Assembly: GCF_021545335.1 (NCBI RefSeq)
Contig: NZ_CP089312.1
Span: 3,348,001 to 3,412,000, forward strand
Reading direction: 5' to 3'
Length of the DNA stretch: 64,000 nt
From: Streptomyces sp. GQFP
GTDB lineage: Bacteria > Actinomycetota > Actinomycetes > Streptomycetales > Streptomycetaceae
The position numbers and the translations under genes are program-made. The notes beneath the pieces are model-generated. The model worked only from the letters and a program-made list of their open reading frames with translations, made no database searches and was not told where the DNA came from. This document shows, piece after piece, positions 1 through 9,069 of the stretch; position 1 is the stretch's first letter, and every line of letters starts with the position of its first letter.

Positions 1-833
1 TACACGCGACACAAAAGCGCATTATCATAGAGCATCTTCTCGAAGTGGGGCACAACCCACTCCCGGTCCACGGAGTACCGGGCGAACCCACCCCCGAGCT
101 GGTCGTAGATCCCGCCCCGGGCCATGCGCTCACAGGTGTCCTGGGCCATCTGCAACGCCCCCTCGGCCCCCGTACGGGCCGCGTGCCGCAGCAGGAACTC
201 CAGCACCATGGACGGCGGAAACTTCGGCGCCCCACCGAATCCGCCGCGCTGGGCGTCGTACTCCCGGGTGAGCCCGAGCAGCGCCCGCGCCTGCTCCTCC
301 TCGCCGGGCGCCTCGGCGGCGCCGTACTCGATCTCCCGCCCGGCAAGGTCCCGCGTGATCTTCCCGGCGACCTCGGCGACCTCGTCCCGCCGGTCGGTCC
401 AGGCGGCCCGGACCCCCTCCAGCACCTGCCGGAAGGAGGGCATGCCACTGCGGGGCGCGGGCGGGAAGTACGTACCGAAGTAGAAGGGCTCGGCCTCGGG
501 CGTGAGGAACACGGTCATGGGCCAGCCGCCCTGCCCGGTCGCCGCCTGGACGGCCTCCATGTAGACGGCGTCAACGTCCGGCCGCTCCTCACGGTCGACC
601 TTGACGCTGACGAAGTGCTCGTTGAGATAGTCGGCGGTGGCCTGGTCCTCGAAGGACTCGTGCGCCATCACATGACACCAGTGACAACTGCTGTACCCGA
701 CGCTGAGCAGCACCGGTTTGCCACTCCGCCGAGCCTCCTCGAACGCCTCGGCCGACCACGGCCACCAGTCGACGGGGTTGTCGGCGTGCTGGAGGAGGTA
801 AGGGGACGTCTCATGGGCCAGTCGGTTCGGCAT
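1..833 (-). CDS. DUF255 thioredoxin-fold protein (YyaL/SPATA20-like), C-terminus off the window
   Basis: The first 277 residues are visible; the gene runs off the left edge. The N-terminus has the DUF255 hallmarks: [11 protein letters not shown] near the start, DNPVDWWPW at residues 19-27, a CHWC thioredoxin-like motif at about 50-53, then [11 protein letters not shown] and [11 protein letters not shown]. Full-length family members are about 670 residues, with a six-hairpin glycosidase-like domain behind the thioredoxin fold. Their biochemical role is not settled. ATG at 833 was chosen because LAHETSPYL sits right after it and AGGATGGAGG precedes it; an in-frame ATG at 842 is possible. Transcribed leftward, divergent from the STAND gene. 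Confidence 0.9.
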   Translation of the reverse strand, partial: MPNRLAHETSPYLLQHADNPVDWWPWSAEAFEEARRSGKPVLLSVGYSSCHWCHVMAHESFEDQATADYLNEHFVSVKVDREERPDVDAVYMEAVQAATGQGGWPMTVFLTPEAEPFYFGTYFPPAPRSGMPSFRQVLEGVRAAWTDRRDEVAEVAGKITRDLAGREIEYGAAEAPGEEEQARALLGLTREYDAQRGGFGGAPKFPPSMVLEFLLRHAARTGAEGALQMAQDTCERMARGGIYDQLGGGFARYSVDREWVVPHFEKMLYDNALLCRV

Positions 834-871
834 GGCCTCCATCCTGCCCCAGCAGAACGCGCCCCGCTTTT

Positions 872-915
872 AGGGGCGCGGGGAACTGCGCGACCAGCCC
901 CCACCGGCCCGCACC
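872..915 (+). repeat. Dispersed intergenic repeat, family 2, copy i
   Basis: The core reads AGGGGCGCGGGGAACTGCGC and continues GACCAGCCCCCACCGG. The same core recurs at 52771, 56566 and, inverted, near 38356. Its left flank carries GCGCCCC, so a GCGCCCC/GGGGCGC hairpin can form. Here it lies between two divergent genes and cannot be a simple terminator for either. Confidence 0.8.
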
Positions 916-1035
916 CGCCAAACAACAGACACCCGAACGACGAGTAGGCCCACCCCCGACGCCCCCTCGCCCGAATGCCCCCTACGCAGGACACTTGACC
1001 AAGCAGAAGCCGTCATTGCCAGAGGGGGACACACC

Positions 1036-4000
1036 ATGCGGGACAGCCACCGGGCGGAAGCCGAGCGGCTGTTGGTCCGGGCCGTGGAGGAAGAGGTGCG
1101 CCGGTCCGGCGGACGTACCGACGGGGGCGTGCTGCTCACGCGGGCGCGCGGCGCGCTGGACGCCATGGCGCAGTCGTCCGCGGAGGAGTACGAGGCGTAC
1201 ACGCGGGCGCTCGACGAGGCGAAGGCCGGACAGCTCACGTTCGGGCAGCGCTACGCCCGCGAGGGAGCCGGAACTCCCTTGCTGGTGGCGGCTGTTGCCG
1301 CCCTGGCCGCAGGCGTCGCCGACCTCGCGCTCGGCACCGGCGCAGGCACCGCCGCCGGCACCGCGCTCACCGTCGGCGTCGTCGGCGCCGCAGCGACCGT
1401 CCTCAAGGTGACCGCCTCGCACCTCCCCGCCGCCCACCATCGCGCCGGTGCCGTGAGCCAGCCCGGCGGTCCCGAGCAGCTGCGGCTGACCTGGCTGACG
1501 GCGCTGGAGGTACGCGGTATCCGCCCGTTCCTCGACCAGCAGCGGGTGCTCAGCGCGTCCACCGGGCCGAAGAAGAAAGGGCCGCAGCTGCGCGGCACCG
1601 ACAAGAGTGCGGCGGCCCGCAGCCGTAGCGTCCTCGAGCAGTCGTTCGCCCAACTCCCGGAGCCGGACGAGCCGTTCGCGGGCCGGCGCCAGGAGCTGGC
1701 CCGGATCCGGCAGTGGGTGCACGCGGCCCGGGCGAGTACGGAGACCCGGCCGACCCTGGTCGTCCTGCACGGCGCGTCCGGCAGTGGCCGCAGCGCGCTG
1801 GCGATCCACGCGGCGCACGATCTGCGGGACCAGTTCCGGGGCGCGTGCGTGGTGGATCTGCGCGGCGACAGCCAGGAGGAGCCGCCGCTGCCCACCCGCG
1901 ACGCCCTCCTGCACCTGCTGAACCGGCTCGGCGCCTCCCGCGAGCAGCTGCTCTTCCGTGAGCGTTCGTCACCGGACCAGCAGGTCAGAAGGCTGGGCGA
2001 GCTGTACCACCAGCATCTCACCAGGGTCCCGGTGACCATCGTCCTGGACGACGCCCAGGACCCCGAGCAGGTCCGTACCCTCATCCCGGAGCGCTCCGAC
2101 AGCCTTGTCATCGCCACCACCCGACAGCCCCTCGACCTCCCGGCCGACCTGCCCTTCTGGGTCCATCAGCTGCCCGTCGAGGCCCTGGACGCGGCGGGCA
2201 GCGACGAACTGCTGAGCGCGTCCGCGCAGACAGAATCCGGGCCGCCCGACGCCGAATCCGCCACCCGCATACGGGAGTTGTGCGGCGGGCTGCCGCTCGC
2301 GCTGCGCATCGCGGGCTCCGCGCTCGGCCCGCGCAGCGCGCGCCGACTGGCGGCGGACCTGGGCGCGTACGGGCCCGTGGAGCCGGTCGAGCGGGTGCTG
2401 TGGCTGCGCTACACCGACCAGTCGGACCAGGCTCGGCGGCTGCTGCGCAGGCTGGCGCTGGCCGGACGCGCCTCGCTCGGCACCGCCGCGGCCGCGTCCC
2501 TCCTCGGCACCGACCAGACGGAGGCGACCCGGCAGCTCGACGCACTCGCCCGCGCCGGTCTGATCGACCATGTCCGGGGCAGCCGTTACCGGCTGCACGA
2601 CCTGGTCCGCGCCTTCGCGCAGGCCCGTCTCCTGGACGAGGAGCAGCCGGCCGAGCGCACGGCCGCGCAGGAACGTCTCATCGTGAACTACGGCGAACTG
2701 GCCGACTCGGTGCTGCGGCTGGTCGACGGCAACATGTCGACCCGCTCGGACCGCTTCAGCCCGCACGGCTTCACCTCCCTCGACGAGGCCCTGCGCTGGC
2801 TGGACGACGAGTCGAGCTTCATCACGGCGACCCTCCGGCACGCGGAGGGCGTCAACCAGGCCGCCGTACTCAATCTCCTCGGCGCCCTGTGCGACTACTG
2901 CCTGCTGCGCGGCGACCTCTACCGGCTCGGCGAGATCAGCGAGCTGGCGGAGTCCGTCGACGAGGGGCTGCTGGTCCGCTCGGTGCAGTGGCGTACGGGC
3001 ATCGCCGCCCGGCAGCTGGGCGAGCTGGACAAGGCGCGCACGACCCTGACCTCGGTCGTCGAGCTGTACATGGAGGCCCATCACGACGCGGGCGCCGCCC
3101 GGGCCCTGTGCTCGCTCGGCATCACGCTGCACCACCAGGGCAACCTGGTCGAGGCGGCGGCCAAGCTCCAGGAGGCCCTGGATCTCCAGCAGGCCCCCGA
3201 ACTGGCGACCGACCGCGCCTGGACGATGCACGCCCTCGCCGCCGTCCAACGCGACCGCTCCCGCCTCGCCGAGGCCTGGGACCTGCTGACCCGCTCCCTG
3301 GTCCTGCACCGCGAGGGCGAGTCGATCCACGGCGAGGCGTGGGCCCACTTCCAGCTCGGCCAACTGGGCCTGCGCATGGGCGACGTACCGCGCGCCGAGA
3401 CCGAACTGCGCACCGCCCTCGATCTGTACGGCCGTACGCGCGACTCCCGTGGCGAGGCCTGGGCGCTGACCCAGCTGGCGCGGGCCCGGCTGGTCGCCGG
3501 GGACGCGTCGGCGGCGGTGGACGGGCTGCGGCAGGCGGCCTCGGTCCACCGGGACAACGAGGACGCGCGCGGCGAGGCCTGGTCGGTCTACTACCTGGGC
3601 CAGTCCCTGGAGGAGACCGGCAACCTGGATCTGGCCGTCCGCGAGCTGGAACGTTCCCGCACGATGTTCTCCCGCATCCGTGACGTCTACGGCCTCGCCT
3701 GCGCCCGCCACCACTCGGCCCGTGTCACCCGGGACCAGCGGGCGGTCCAGACGGGCTCGCTGCGCAACTCGGGCTTCGCCCGGCAGCTCCTGGTGGACGC
3801 CCGCGCCGACTTCCAGCGCATCGGGGTGGCCCACGGCGAGGCCTGGACCTGCCTGGAACTGGCGGTGGTCGACGCGGGCAACGCCCGCACCCAGCAGGCA
3901 CTGGCCCTGTGCGACGAGGCGATCGCCCTGTTCACCTCGTACGGCGACCGACGCGGCGAGGACTGGGCCAGCTTCCTGCGCTGCACCCTGCTGCCGTACG

Positions 4001-4236
4001 CGGCCCCCGGCGGCGTCGAGATCGGCACAGCGGTCGCCCAGGAGGAACTGTCCCAGCTCATCCGCGCCCGCCACCCGTCCCGCGACGAGAAACTCGACGA
4101 CTTCGCCGACGCCTACCAGCTTCTCCTGGAGCGCGGTGTGAGACTCGAATCGGGGTGGCAGGCTTGGCGGTTGGGGATGATCCCGGGGAGGCATGCCCGG
4201 GAGATCATGGGCGTGGCGGTGGCGGCGGCTTCCTGA
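1036..4236 (+). CDS. STAND NTPase with NB-ARC domain and C-terminal TPR array
   Basis: 1066 residues. Residues 1-70 are helical and charged. About 75-135 hold two hydrophobic Ala/Gly-rich stretches that may insert in or touch the membrane. An NB-ARC/STAND ATPase follows: P-loop GASGSGRSA at about 246, Walker B VTIVLDDAQ, and the GLPLAL motif at about 418. From about 560 to 1030 there is a TPR-like solenoid in which G-E-A/D-W recurs five times, several exactly 40 residues apart. There is no N-terminal DNA-binding domain, so it is not an AfsR/SARP regulator. STAND proteins are ligand-triggered oligomerising switches; here the TPRs would be the sensor. ATG follows GAGGGGGAC. Next gene begins 44 bp downstream. 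Confidence 0.85.
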   Translation: MRDSHRAEAERLLVRAVEEEVRRSGGRTDGGVLLTRARGALDAMAQSSAEEYEAYTRALDEAKAGQLTFGQRYAREGAGTPLLVAAVAALAAGVADLALGTGAGTAAGTALTVGVVGAAATVLKVTASHLPAAHHRAGAVSQPGGPEQLRLTWLTALEVRGIRPFLDQQRVLSASTGPKKKGPQLRGTDKSAAARSRSVLEQSFAQLPEPDEPFAGRRQELARIRQWVHAARASTETRPTLVVLHGASGSGRSALAIHAAHDLRDQFRGACVVDLRGDSQEEPPLPTRDALLHLLNRLGASREQLLFRERSSPDQQVRRLGELYHQHLTRVPVTIVLDDAQDPEQVRTLIPERSDSLVIATTRQPLDLPADLPFWVHQLPVEALDAAGSDELLSASAQTESGPPDAESATRIRELCGGLPLALRIAGSALGPRSARRLAADLGAYGPVEPVERVLWLRYTDQSDQARRLLRRLALAGRASLGTAAAASLLGTDQTEATRQLDALARAGLIDHVRGSRYRLHDLVRAFAQARLLDEEQPAERTAAQERLIVNYGELADSVLRLVDGNMSTRSDRFSPHGFTSLDEALRWLDDESSFITATLRHAEGVNQAAVLNLLGALCDYCLLRGDLYRLGEISELAESVDEGLLVRSVQWRTGIAARQLGELDKARTTLTSVVELYMEAHHDAGAARALCSLGITLHHQGNLVEAAAKLQEALDLQQAPELATDRAWTMHALAAVQRDRSRLAEAWDLLTRSLVLHREGESIHGEAWAHFQLGQLGLRMGDVPRAETELRTALDLYGRTRDSRGEAWALTQLARARLVAGDASAAVDGLRQAASVHRDNEDARGEAWSVYYLGQSLEETGNLDLAVRELERSRTMFSRIRDVYGLACARHHSARVTRDQRAVQTGSLRNSGFARQLLVDARADFQRIGVAHGEAWTCLELAVVDAGNARTQQALALCDEAIALFTSYGDRRGEDWASFLRCTLLPYAAPGGVEIGTAVAQEELSQLIRARHPSRDEKLDDFADAYQLLLERGVRLESGWQAWRLGMIPGRHAREIMGVAVAAAS

Positions 4237-4280
4237 AGGGTGCGGGATCCAGGGCCCGGCGGGCGGAGGGAGGGGCGCGG

Positions 4281-5768
4281 GTGAGCGAGTGGCTGCCGGG
4301 GACGGCGCGGGATGCCGAGGCACGGCACCTGGATGCCGAGATGCTGCGGCTGACGTCTGTCCTGGAGGAGCTGTCGGCCCCGGGCCGACGGCGCGTCCTC
4401 GTGCTCCACGGCCCGCCGGGCGCGGGGAAGTCGACGCTGGCACGCAGGCTGGCCACCGAGCTGGCGGCCTCACTCGACATTCCCCTCCACTGGCTCGCGC
4501 TGGGCTACCACGACGCCGAACCGGAGCAGTTGCTGCTACGGGTGCTCCAGCGGGCGGGGGAGGTTCCGCCCCGCGAACTGTCCGACGCGCTTCGGGGCGG
4601 GCATCATCGTCTGGCCCCTCTGGCCTACGCCGCCAGCCAGAACTGGCCCAAGGCCATACCGTCGCTGTTCGTGCTCGACGCCCTACCCGGAGAAAACCTC
4701 CTGAGGCTGACCGCCGAACTGCTCAGGCGCACGCGCCACATCCTGATCGTCACGGCCAGGACCAGCCATGTGGCGTGGGCCGAGGATCCGGACATCGTGC
4801 TCCATGAGGTGGCCACGCCCGACGGGTTCTCCCCACAGCGGTGGGTCGCGGAGCGCCACGCACAGTTGACGGAGTACGACACCGCCCTGCTCGACGCTCT
4901 CGTCTCGTGGCGGGGAACCGAACTCTCGCCGGACATGCCCTTGTACGGCGCGAGGAGCACCGCCTCGGACAGACGCCGCTCGATCGAGCGACTGCACGAA
5001 CACCAACTGCTGCAACAGACCCGCCCCGGCTGGTACGAGCTGCGACCCACGGTACGAGAGGAGGTCGCCCGGTACAGCGTCCGCGACCGTCGTCGCATCT
5101 CGGAGCAGATGGACAGAAGGCTGGCCCGCTGCCTGGTCGACGAGCCCGGCGAACTGGGCGAGGCGGCCCGCGTCATCGGCCGCCTCCTCGGCTACCTGGA
5201 CACCCACCGCACCGACCCGGCCGCCCCACCGGTGCTCGCCAACCGCGACGGCCAGTATCTGCACCTGGTCGGGCACTCCTTCGGTTGCCGGCTGCTGTGC
5301 GAGGCCGTCCAGTGGTCGGCGCGGGAGGAGCCGCTCACTCTGGGCTGGAGCACGCCGAGCCCGGCCGGCCGGCCGTTCACCGTCGACTCGATGCTGCTGC
5401 TGCAGATGGCGGCGCCCCGTGACGCCTTCGCGAACACGTTCACCGCACTCGCCGGAGCCCCGCTGCGCGGCCCTGTCGTGGCGACGTACTCGCAGCACGA
5501 CCGGGCCACCGGGTTCTGGCATCTGCGCGCCGAGAAGCGGGCCGGCATCGGGTACGCGGGCATCGGCACCGCGCCCGCCCCGGTCTCCACGATCCGCATG
5601 CTGTCGCCGGACGAGCCGTATCCGCTGGCCGCCCTCGACCACCGCTTCGTCAGTGTCGACGCGAGCGATGTCTTCGTGCGCGGGCACGGCCCCGCGGGCG
5701 CCCACTCGGACCACCTGCGGCCGGAGTCCGCCCATCTGCTGCTGTCCCTGGCCGACCACTGCCGGTGA
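4281..5768 (+). CDS. P-loop NTPase fused to an incomplete alpha/beta serine hydrolase
   Basis: 495 residues from GTG with GGAGGG about 10 nt upstream. The N-terminal half is a STAND/AAA-like NTPase: P-loop GPPGAGKST at about 48, a SLFVLDALP Walker B-like strand, an LIVTAR sensor-like strand, then a winged-helix-like segment (about 200-280). The C-terminal half has a hydrolase nucleophile elbow GHSFG with Ser at 333, a plausible acid Asp in YSQHDRATG, and His in GPAGAHSDHL. These look like a Ser-Asp-His triad. The expected 80-100 residues of hydrolase before the elbow are missing; only about 45 residues separate it from the NTPase part. Co-directional with the STAND gene, so the pair probably works together. 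Function unknown. Confidence 0.75.
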   Translation: MSEWLPGTARDAEARHLDAEMLRLTSVLEELSAPGRRRVLVLHGPPGAGKSTLARRLATELAASLDIPLHWLALGYHDAEPEQLLLRVLQRAGEVPPRELSDALRGGHHRLAPLAYAASQNWPKAIPSLFVLDALPGENLLRLTAELLRRTRHILIVTARTSHVAWAEDPDIVLHEVATPDGFSPQRWVAERHAQLTEYDTALLDALVSWRGTELSPDMPLYGARSTASDRRRSIERLHEHQLLQQTRPGWYELRPTVREEVARYSVRDRRRISEQMDRRLARCLVDEPGELGEAARVIGRLLGYLDTHRTDPAAPPVLANRDGQYLHLVGHSFGCRLLCEAVQWSAREEPLTLGWSTPSPAGRPFTVDSMLLLQMAAPRDAFANTFTALAGAPLRGPVVATYSQHDRATGFWHLRAEKRAGIGYAGIGTAPAPVSTIRMLSPDEPYPLAALDHRFVSVDASDVFVRGHGPAGAHSDHLRPESAHLLLSLADHCR

Positions 5769-5805
5769 GAGGGAGGCACAGCGCGGGCGGGCTCCGCGGG
5801 TCGCG

Positions 5806-6051
5806 TCAGCCCTGCCGGGCCTTGGGTTCGGCCGGGGTCTTCTCGGAGTCGACGTCGCCCTTCGGGTCCTCGGCCTCCTTGAACTCGATCCTGCCCATCT
5901 GCTTGTTCATGGACTTCATCAGGCCCCACACCGCGAGGGCCATCACCGCGAACACGATGAAGCCGAGGACACCGGGGGTCACCTTGTCCTCGTCGACCTC
6001 TGCCGCGAGCGGGACGAGATGCGTCATTGCCAGGCTTGCGCTTGCGCTCAT
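5806..6051 (-). CDS. Small single-pass membrane protein next to mca
   Basis: 81 residues from ATG at 6051, which lies one base after the mca stop codon (TGA-C-ATG), so translation may be coupled. An internal ATG at 6027 is an alternative. One hydrophobic segment, starting GVLGFIVFAVMAL, is followed by a charged tail (KSMNKQMGRIEF, ending in EPKARQG). No enzymatic motif is visible. It seems to be the last gene of the leftward mca transcript. Its role is unknown. Confidence 0.75.
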   Translation of the reverse strand: MSASASLAMTHLVPLAAEVDEDKVTPGVLGFIVFAVMALAVWGLMKSMNKQMGRIEFKEAEDPKGDVDSEKTPAEPKARQG

Positions 6052-6052
6052 G

Positions 6053-6934
6053 TCAGGCATTGTCGCGGATGCCCGCAAACAGGTCGTCCTCGGGGAGGGA
6101 AGTGTCCACGAGCGACTTCGCCAGCTCGTACTCCTCCGTCGGCCAGACCTCCCGCTGGATCTCCAGCGGCACCCGGAACCAGCCCCCGTCGGGGTCGATC
6201 TGGGTGGCGTGCGCGAGCAGTGCCTTGTCGCGGATCTCGTAGAACTCCCCGCACGGAACATGCGTGGTCAGCGTGCGCTCGGCGCGCTCGAACTCCGACC
6301 ACCGCTTCAGCCAGTCCCCGTACGGCGACTCCATCCCGCGCTCCAGGAGCGCGTTGTGCAGCGCCTCGGTGCGCGGCCGGTTGAAGCCCTGGTTGTAGTA
6401 CAGCTTCTGCGGCTGGTACGCCGGGCCGTACTCCGACTCCGGGTAGGTCTCGGTGTCCGCCGCGCCCTCGAAGGCCACCATTGAGATCTTGTGGGTCATG
6501 ATGTGGTCGGGGTGCGGGTACCCGCCGTTCTCGTCGTACGTCGTGATCACCTGCGGACGGAACGAGCGGATCTGCTTGACCAGCTCCCCGGCCGCCTTGT
6601 CCACGTCCTCCAGGGCGAAGCAGCCCTCGGGGAGCGGGGGCAGCGGGTCGCCCTCGGGCAGACCGGAGTCGACGAAGCCGAGCCACTCCTGCTTGATGCC
6701 GAGGATCTCGCGGGCCTCGTCCATCTCCTTCTTGCGTACCTCGTGGATGTGCTCCTCGATGTACTTGTCGCCCTGCAGCTTCGGGTTGAGGATGGAGCCG
6801 CGCTCCCCGCCCGTGCAGGTCACGACGAGCACGTCCACCCCCTCGGACACGTACTTCGCCATGGTCGCCGCACCCTTGCTCGACTCGTCGTCGGGGTGCG
6901 CGTGCACGGCCATCAGTCGCAGCTGGTCAGTCAA
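6053..6934 (-). CDS. mca: Mycothiol S-conjugate amidase Mca
   Basis: 293 residues, the usual Mca length. It belongs to the LmbE/PIG-L zinc amidase family: AHPDDE near residue 11 and HPDH at about 145 supply the zinc ligands. Mca cleaves mycothiol S-conjugates of electrophiles and antibiotics into mercapturic acids, which are exported, and GlcN-inositol, which is recycled. The neighbouring MshB deacetylase is similar, but the start MTDQLRLMAVHAHPDDES and the CTGGERGSILNP segment fit Mca. ATG at 6934 starts it; the small membrane gene follows at once. Confidence 0.93.
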   Translation of the reverse strand: MTDQLRLMAVHAHPDDESSKGAATMAKYVSEGVDVLVVTCTGGERGSILNPKLQGDKYIEEHIHEVRKKEMDEAREILGIKQEWLGFVDSGLPEGDPLPPLPEGCFALEDVDKAAGELVKQIRSFRPQVITTYDENGGYPHPDHIMTHKISMVAFEGAADTETYPESEYGPAYQPQKLYYNQGFNRPRTEALHNALLERGMESPYGDWLKRWSEFERAERTLTTHVPCGEFYEIRDKALLAHATQIDPDGGWFRVPLEIQREVWPTEEYELAKSLVDTSLPEDDLFAGIRDNA

Positions 6935-7059
6935 GACTCAATCCTCGTAGGTCGGCGCCCGGTGTGAGCGGGTGCAGTGGGCGGCTTCTATAGTGACCGA
7001 ACCGAGCGGCCAATAATTCCGGGGCCCGGCTTTCCAGGGGCCTCGCGGAGGGGACGATC

Positions 7060-7458
7060 ATGAGTACGGCGACCACGCGACCGCCCGAGGGACGGTACGG
7101 CCGCTCCACGGACGAGCGCGCCGATCACAGGCTCAGGGTCGCCGCCGCGGTACTCGGAACCGTCCTGCTCGTCGTGCTCGGCTGGTTCGGTTACCACTAT
7201 GTCGTCGGCAACAAGATCAGCGCCGAGATCATCACCTTCAAGACGTACAGCACGTCGGTGAAGGTTCACCTGGAGGTCCGCAAGGACTCGGGCGCGAACG
7301 GCTACTGCACGGTCCGCTCCCAGGCCGAGAACGGCGCCGAGGTCGGCCGCGCCGACTTCCGCTTCGACGGCGACGCCACCCGGATCGACCAGGTCGTCAC
7401 CCTCCGTACGACGTCCCAGGGCACCACAGCCGAGCTGCTCGGCTGTCACGCCGACTGA
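7060..7458 (+). CDS. DUF4307 membrane protein
   Basis: 132 residues. A short cytoplasmic N-terminus (RYGRSTDERADHRLR) is followed by one membrane segment (about 28-48, VLGTVLLVVLGWFGYHYVV) and an extracytoplasmic beta-rich domain with two cysteines (GYCTVRS and LLGCHAD), which may form a disulfide. This matches DUF4307 proteins, which sit beside mca and greA in actinomycetes. ATG at 7060 has AGGGGACG upstream. Divergent from mca; function unknown. Confidence 0.85.
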   Translation: MSTATTRPPEGRYGRSTDERADHRLRVAAAVLGTVLLVVLGWFGYHYVVGNKISAEIITFKTYSTSVKVHLEVRKDSGANGYCTVRSQAENGAEVGRADFRFDGDATRIDQVVTLRTTSQGTTAELLGCHAD

Positions 7459-7674
7459 GGACGCCCCCAGAACTTGGCCCAGGGCTTGGACCAGGGCCGT
7501 CATCGGGGTCACTCTCATCACATAAGCACTGACCTGCGTCGATGTTTTTCTGATGGCTTATGTCCTCCCCCTGCCGCCGCTGAATTGTTAGGCTCGTGGT
7601 TTCGCCCATCCGAGAAGGAACATTCTTCTGGGTAGGGCGATGCTTTGTATTCCCAGTACCTACGAGGAGCACCT

Positions 7675-8172
7675 GTGACCCAGACCAGCGAGAACGTCAC
7701 CTGGCTGACCCAGGAGGCGTACAACAAGCTCAAGGACGAGCTTGAGCACCTTACTGGTCCTGCGCGCACGGAGATCGCCGCCAAGATCGCCGCTGCGCGT
7801 GAGGAGGGCGACCTGCGCGAGAACGGCGGGTACCACGCGGCCAAGGAGGAGCAGGGCAAGCAGGAGCTCCGTGTGCGCCAGCTGACCCAGCTCCTGGAGA
7901 ACGCGAAGGTCGGCGAGGCTCCGGCGGCGAACGGCGCGGTCGCGCCCGGCATGGTCGTGACCATCGCCTTCGACGGCGACGAGGACGACACGCTGACCTT
8001 CCTGCTCGCCTCCCGCGAGTACGCCAGCGCCGACATCGAGACCTACTCCCCGCAGTCCCCCCTGGGCCGCGGTGTGAGCGACAAGAAGGTCGGCTCGGAC
8101 GCCCAGTACGAACTGCCGAACGGCAAGCTCGCCTCCGTGAAGATCCTGAAGGCCGTGCCCTACCAGAGCTGA
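7675..8172 (+). CDS. greA: Transcription elongation factor GreA
   Basis: 165 residues from GTG at 7675, with GAGGAG five bases upstream. The N-terminal coiled coil (about 10-80) reaches into the RNA polymerase secondary channel. Its tip carries the acidic pair in REEGDLRENGGYHAAKE, which activates cleavage of backtracked RNA. The C-terminal FKBP-like domain includes SPLGRGVSDKKVG. An upstream in-frame ATG at 7645 would add ten residues but has no ribosome site. Monocistronic, ended by a strong hairpin. Confidence 0.96.
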   Translation: MTQTSENVTWLTQEAYNKLKDELEHLTGPARTEIAAKIAAAREEGDLRENGGYHAAKEEQGKQELRVRQLTQLLENAKVGEAPAANGAVAPGMVVTIAFDGDEDDTLTFLLASREYASADIETYSPQSPLGRGVSDKKVGSDAQYELPNGKLASVKILKAVPYQS

Positions 8173-8191
8173 CCTCTCAAGTCCCTGGCGA

Positions 8192-8219
8192 GCCCCCGGC
8201 GTCCCAAGACGCCGGGGGC
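8192..8219. terminator. Bidirectional hairpin between greA and the ABC permease
   Basis: A perfect 12-bp stem (GCCCCCGGCGTC / GACGCCGGGGGC) with a CCAA loop. It starts 19 bp after the greA stop and ends four bases before the convergent permease stop, so it can serve both genes. Confidence 0.85.
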
Positions 8220-8223
8220 GCCG

Positions 8224-9069
8224 TCATGCCGTGTCCGAGCGGTACTTGCGGACCGCCAGGGTCCTGAATATGAGGATGATCAGAACCGAGTAGATGGCCG
8301 AGGCCCACACCGGGTGCTGCATGGGCCAGGCGTCCGACGGCGAGACACCGGGGTTGCCGAACAGTACGCGGCAGGCCTGCACGGTGGCGCTGAAGGGGTT
8401 CCAGTCGGCGACGTGCTGCAGCCAGGGGGTCAGGTTGCTGGAGTCCACGAACGCGTTGGACACGAAGGTGACCGGGAAGAGCCAGATCAGCCCGCCGGAC
8501 GTCGCCGCCTCGGGGGTACGCACGGACAGGCCGATCAGGGCACCGATCCAGGTGAACGCGTATCCCGCCAGGAGCAGCAGCCCGAAGGCGCCGAGCACCT
8601 CACCGAGGCTGGTGTGCGTGCGCCAGCCGACCAGCAGCGCGACCACCGCCAGCACGAGCAGGGTGAGCGCTGTCTGGACGAGGTCAGCGAGCGTCCGTCC
8701 GGTCAGCACCGCGCCGCGTGCCATGGGCAGGGAGCGGAAACGGTCGATGAGGCCCTTGTGCATGTCGTCGGCGATGCCCGCGCCGGCACCCGCTGTGGCG
8801 AAGGTGACGGTCTGCGCGAAGATGCCGGCCATCAGGAACTCGCGGTAGGTGCTGGAGTCCGTCGAACCGCCGATGTTCATGGAGCCGCCGAAGACGTAGG
8901 CGAACAGCACCACGAACATGATTGGTTGAATCAACCCGAATATGATCATTTCGGGAATCCTTGACATCCGCAACAGGTTCCGTTTGGCGACGACCAGCGA
9001 GTCGCGGATCAGCTGGCTGAAGGGGTTCGTGGGCACCGCTGCGGGCAGCGCGTCGGTGACGGCACTCAC
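8224..9069 (-). CDS. ABC-2 permease, DrrB-like
   Basis: 281 residues from GTG at 9069, overlapping the ATPase stop codon (GTGA), so translation is probably coupled. About six hydrophobic segments, with the DrrB-type start RDSLVVAKRNLLRMSRIPE and the conserved MHKGLIDRFRSLPMARGAVL between segments. DrrB-like permeases export drugs or lipids together with a DrrA-like ATPase. The substrate cannot be read from sequence. Confidence 0.92.
   Translation of the reverse strand: MSAVTDALPAAVPTNPFSQLIRDSLVVAKRNLLRMSRIPEMIIFGLIQPIMFVVLFAYVFGGSMNIGGSTDSSTYREFLMAGIFAQTVTFATAGAGAGIADDMHKGLIDRFRSLPMARGAVLTGRTLADLVQTALTLLVLAVVALLVGWRTHTSLGEVLGAFGLLLLAGYAFTWIGALIGLSVRTPEAATSGGLIWLFPVTFVSNAFVDSSNLTPWLQHVADWNPFSATVQACRVLFGNPGVSPSDAWPMQHPVWASAIYSVLIILIFRTLAVRKYRSDTA

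Noticed and set aside
1969..4473. 834-codon frame opposite the STAND gene
   Set aside because: Arg/Ala/Gly-rich shadow with no domain; the opposite frame has NB-ARC and TPR motifs.
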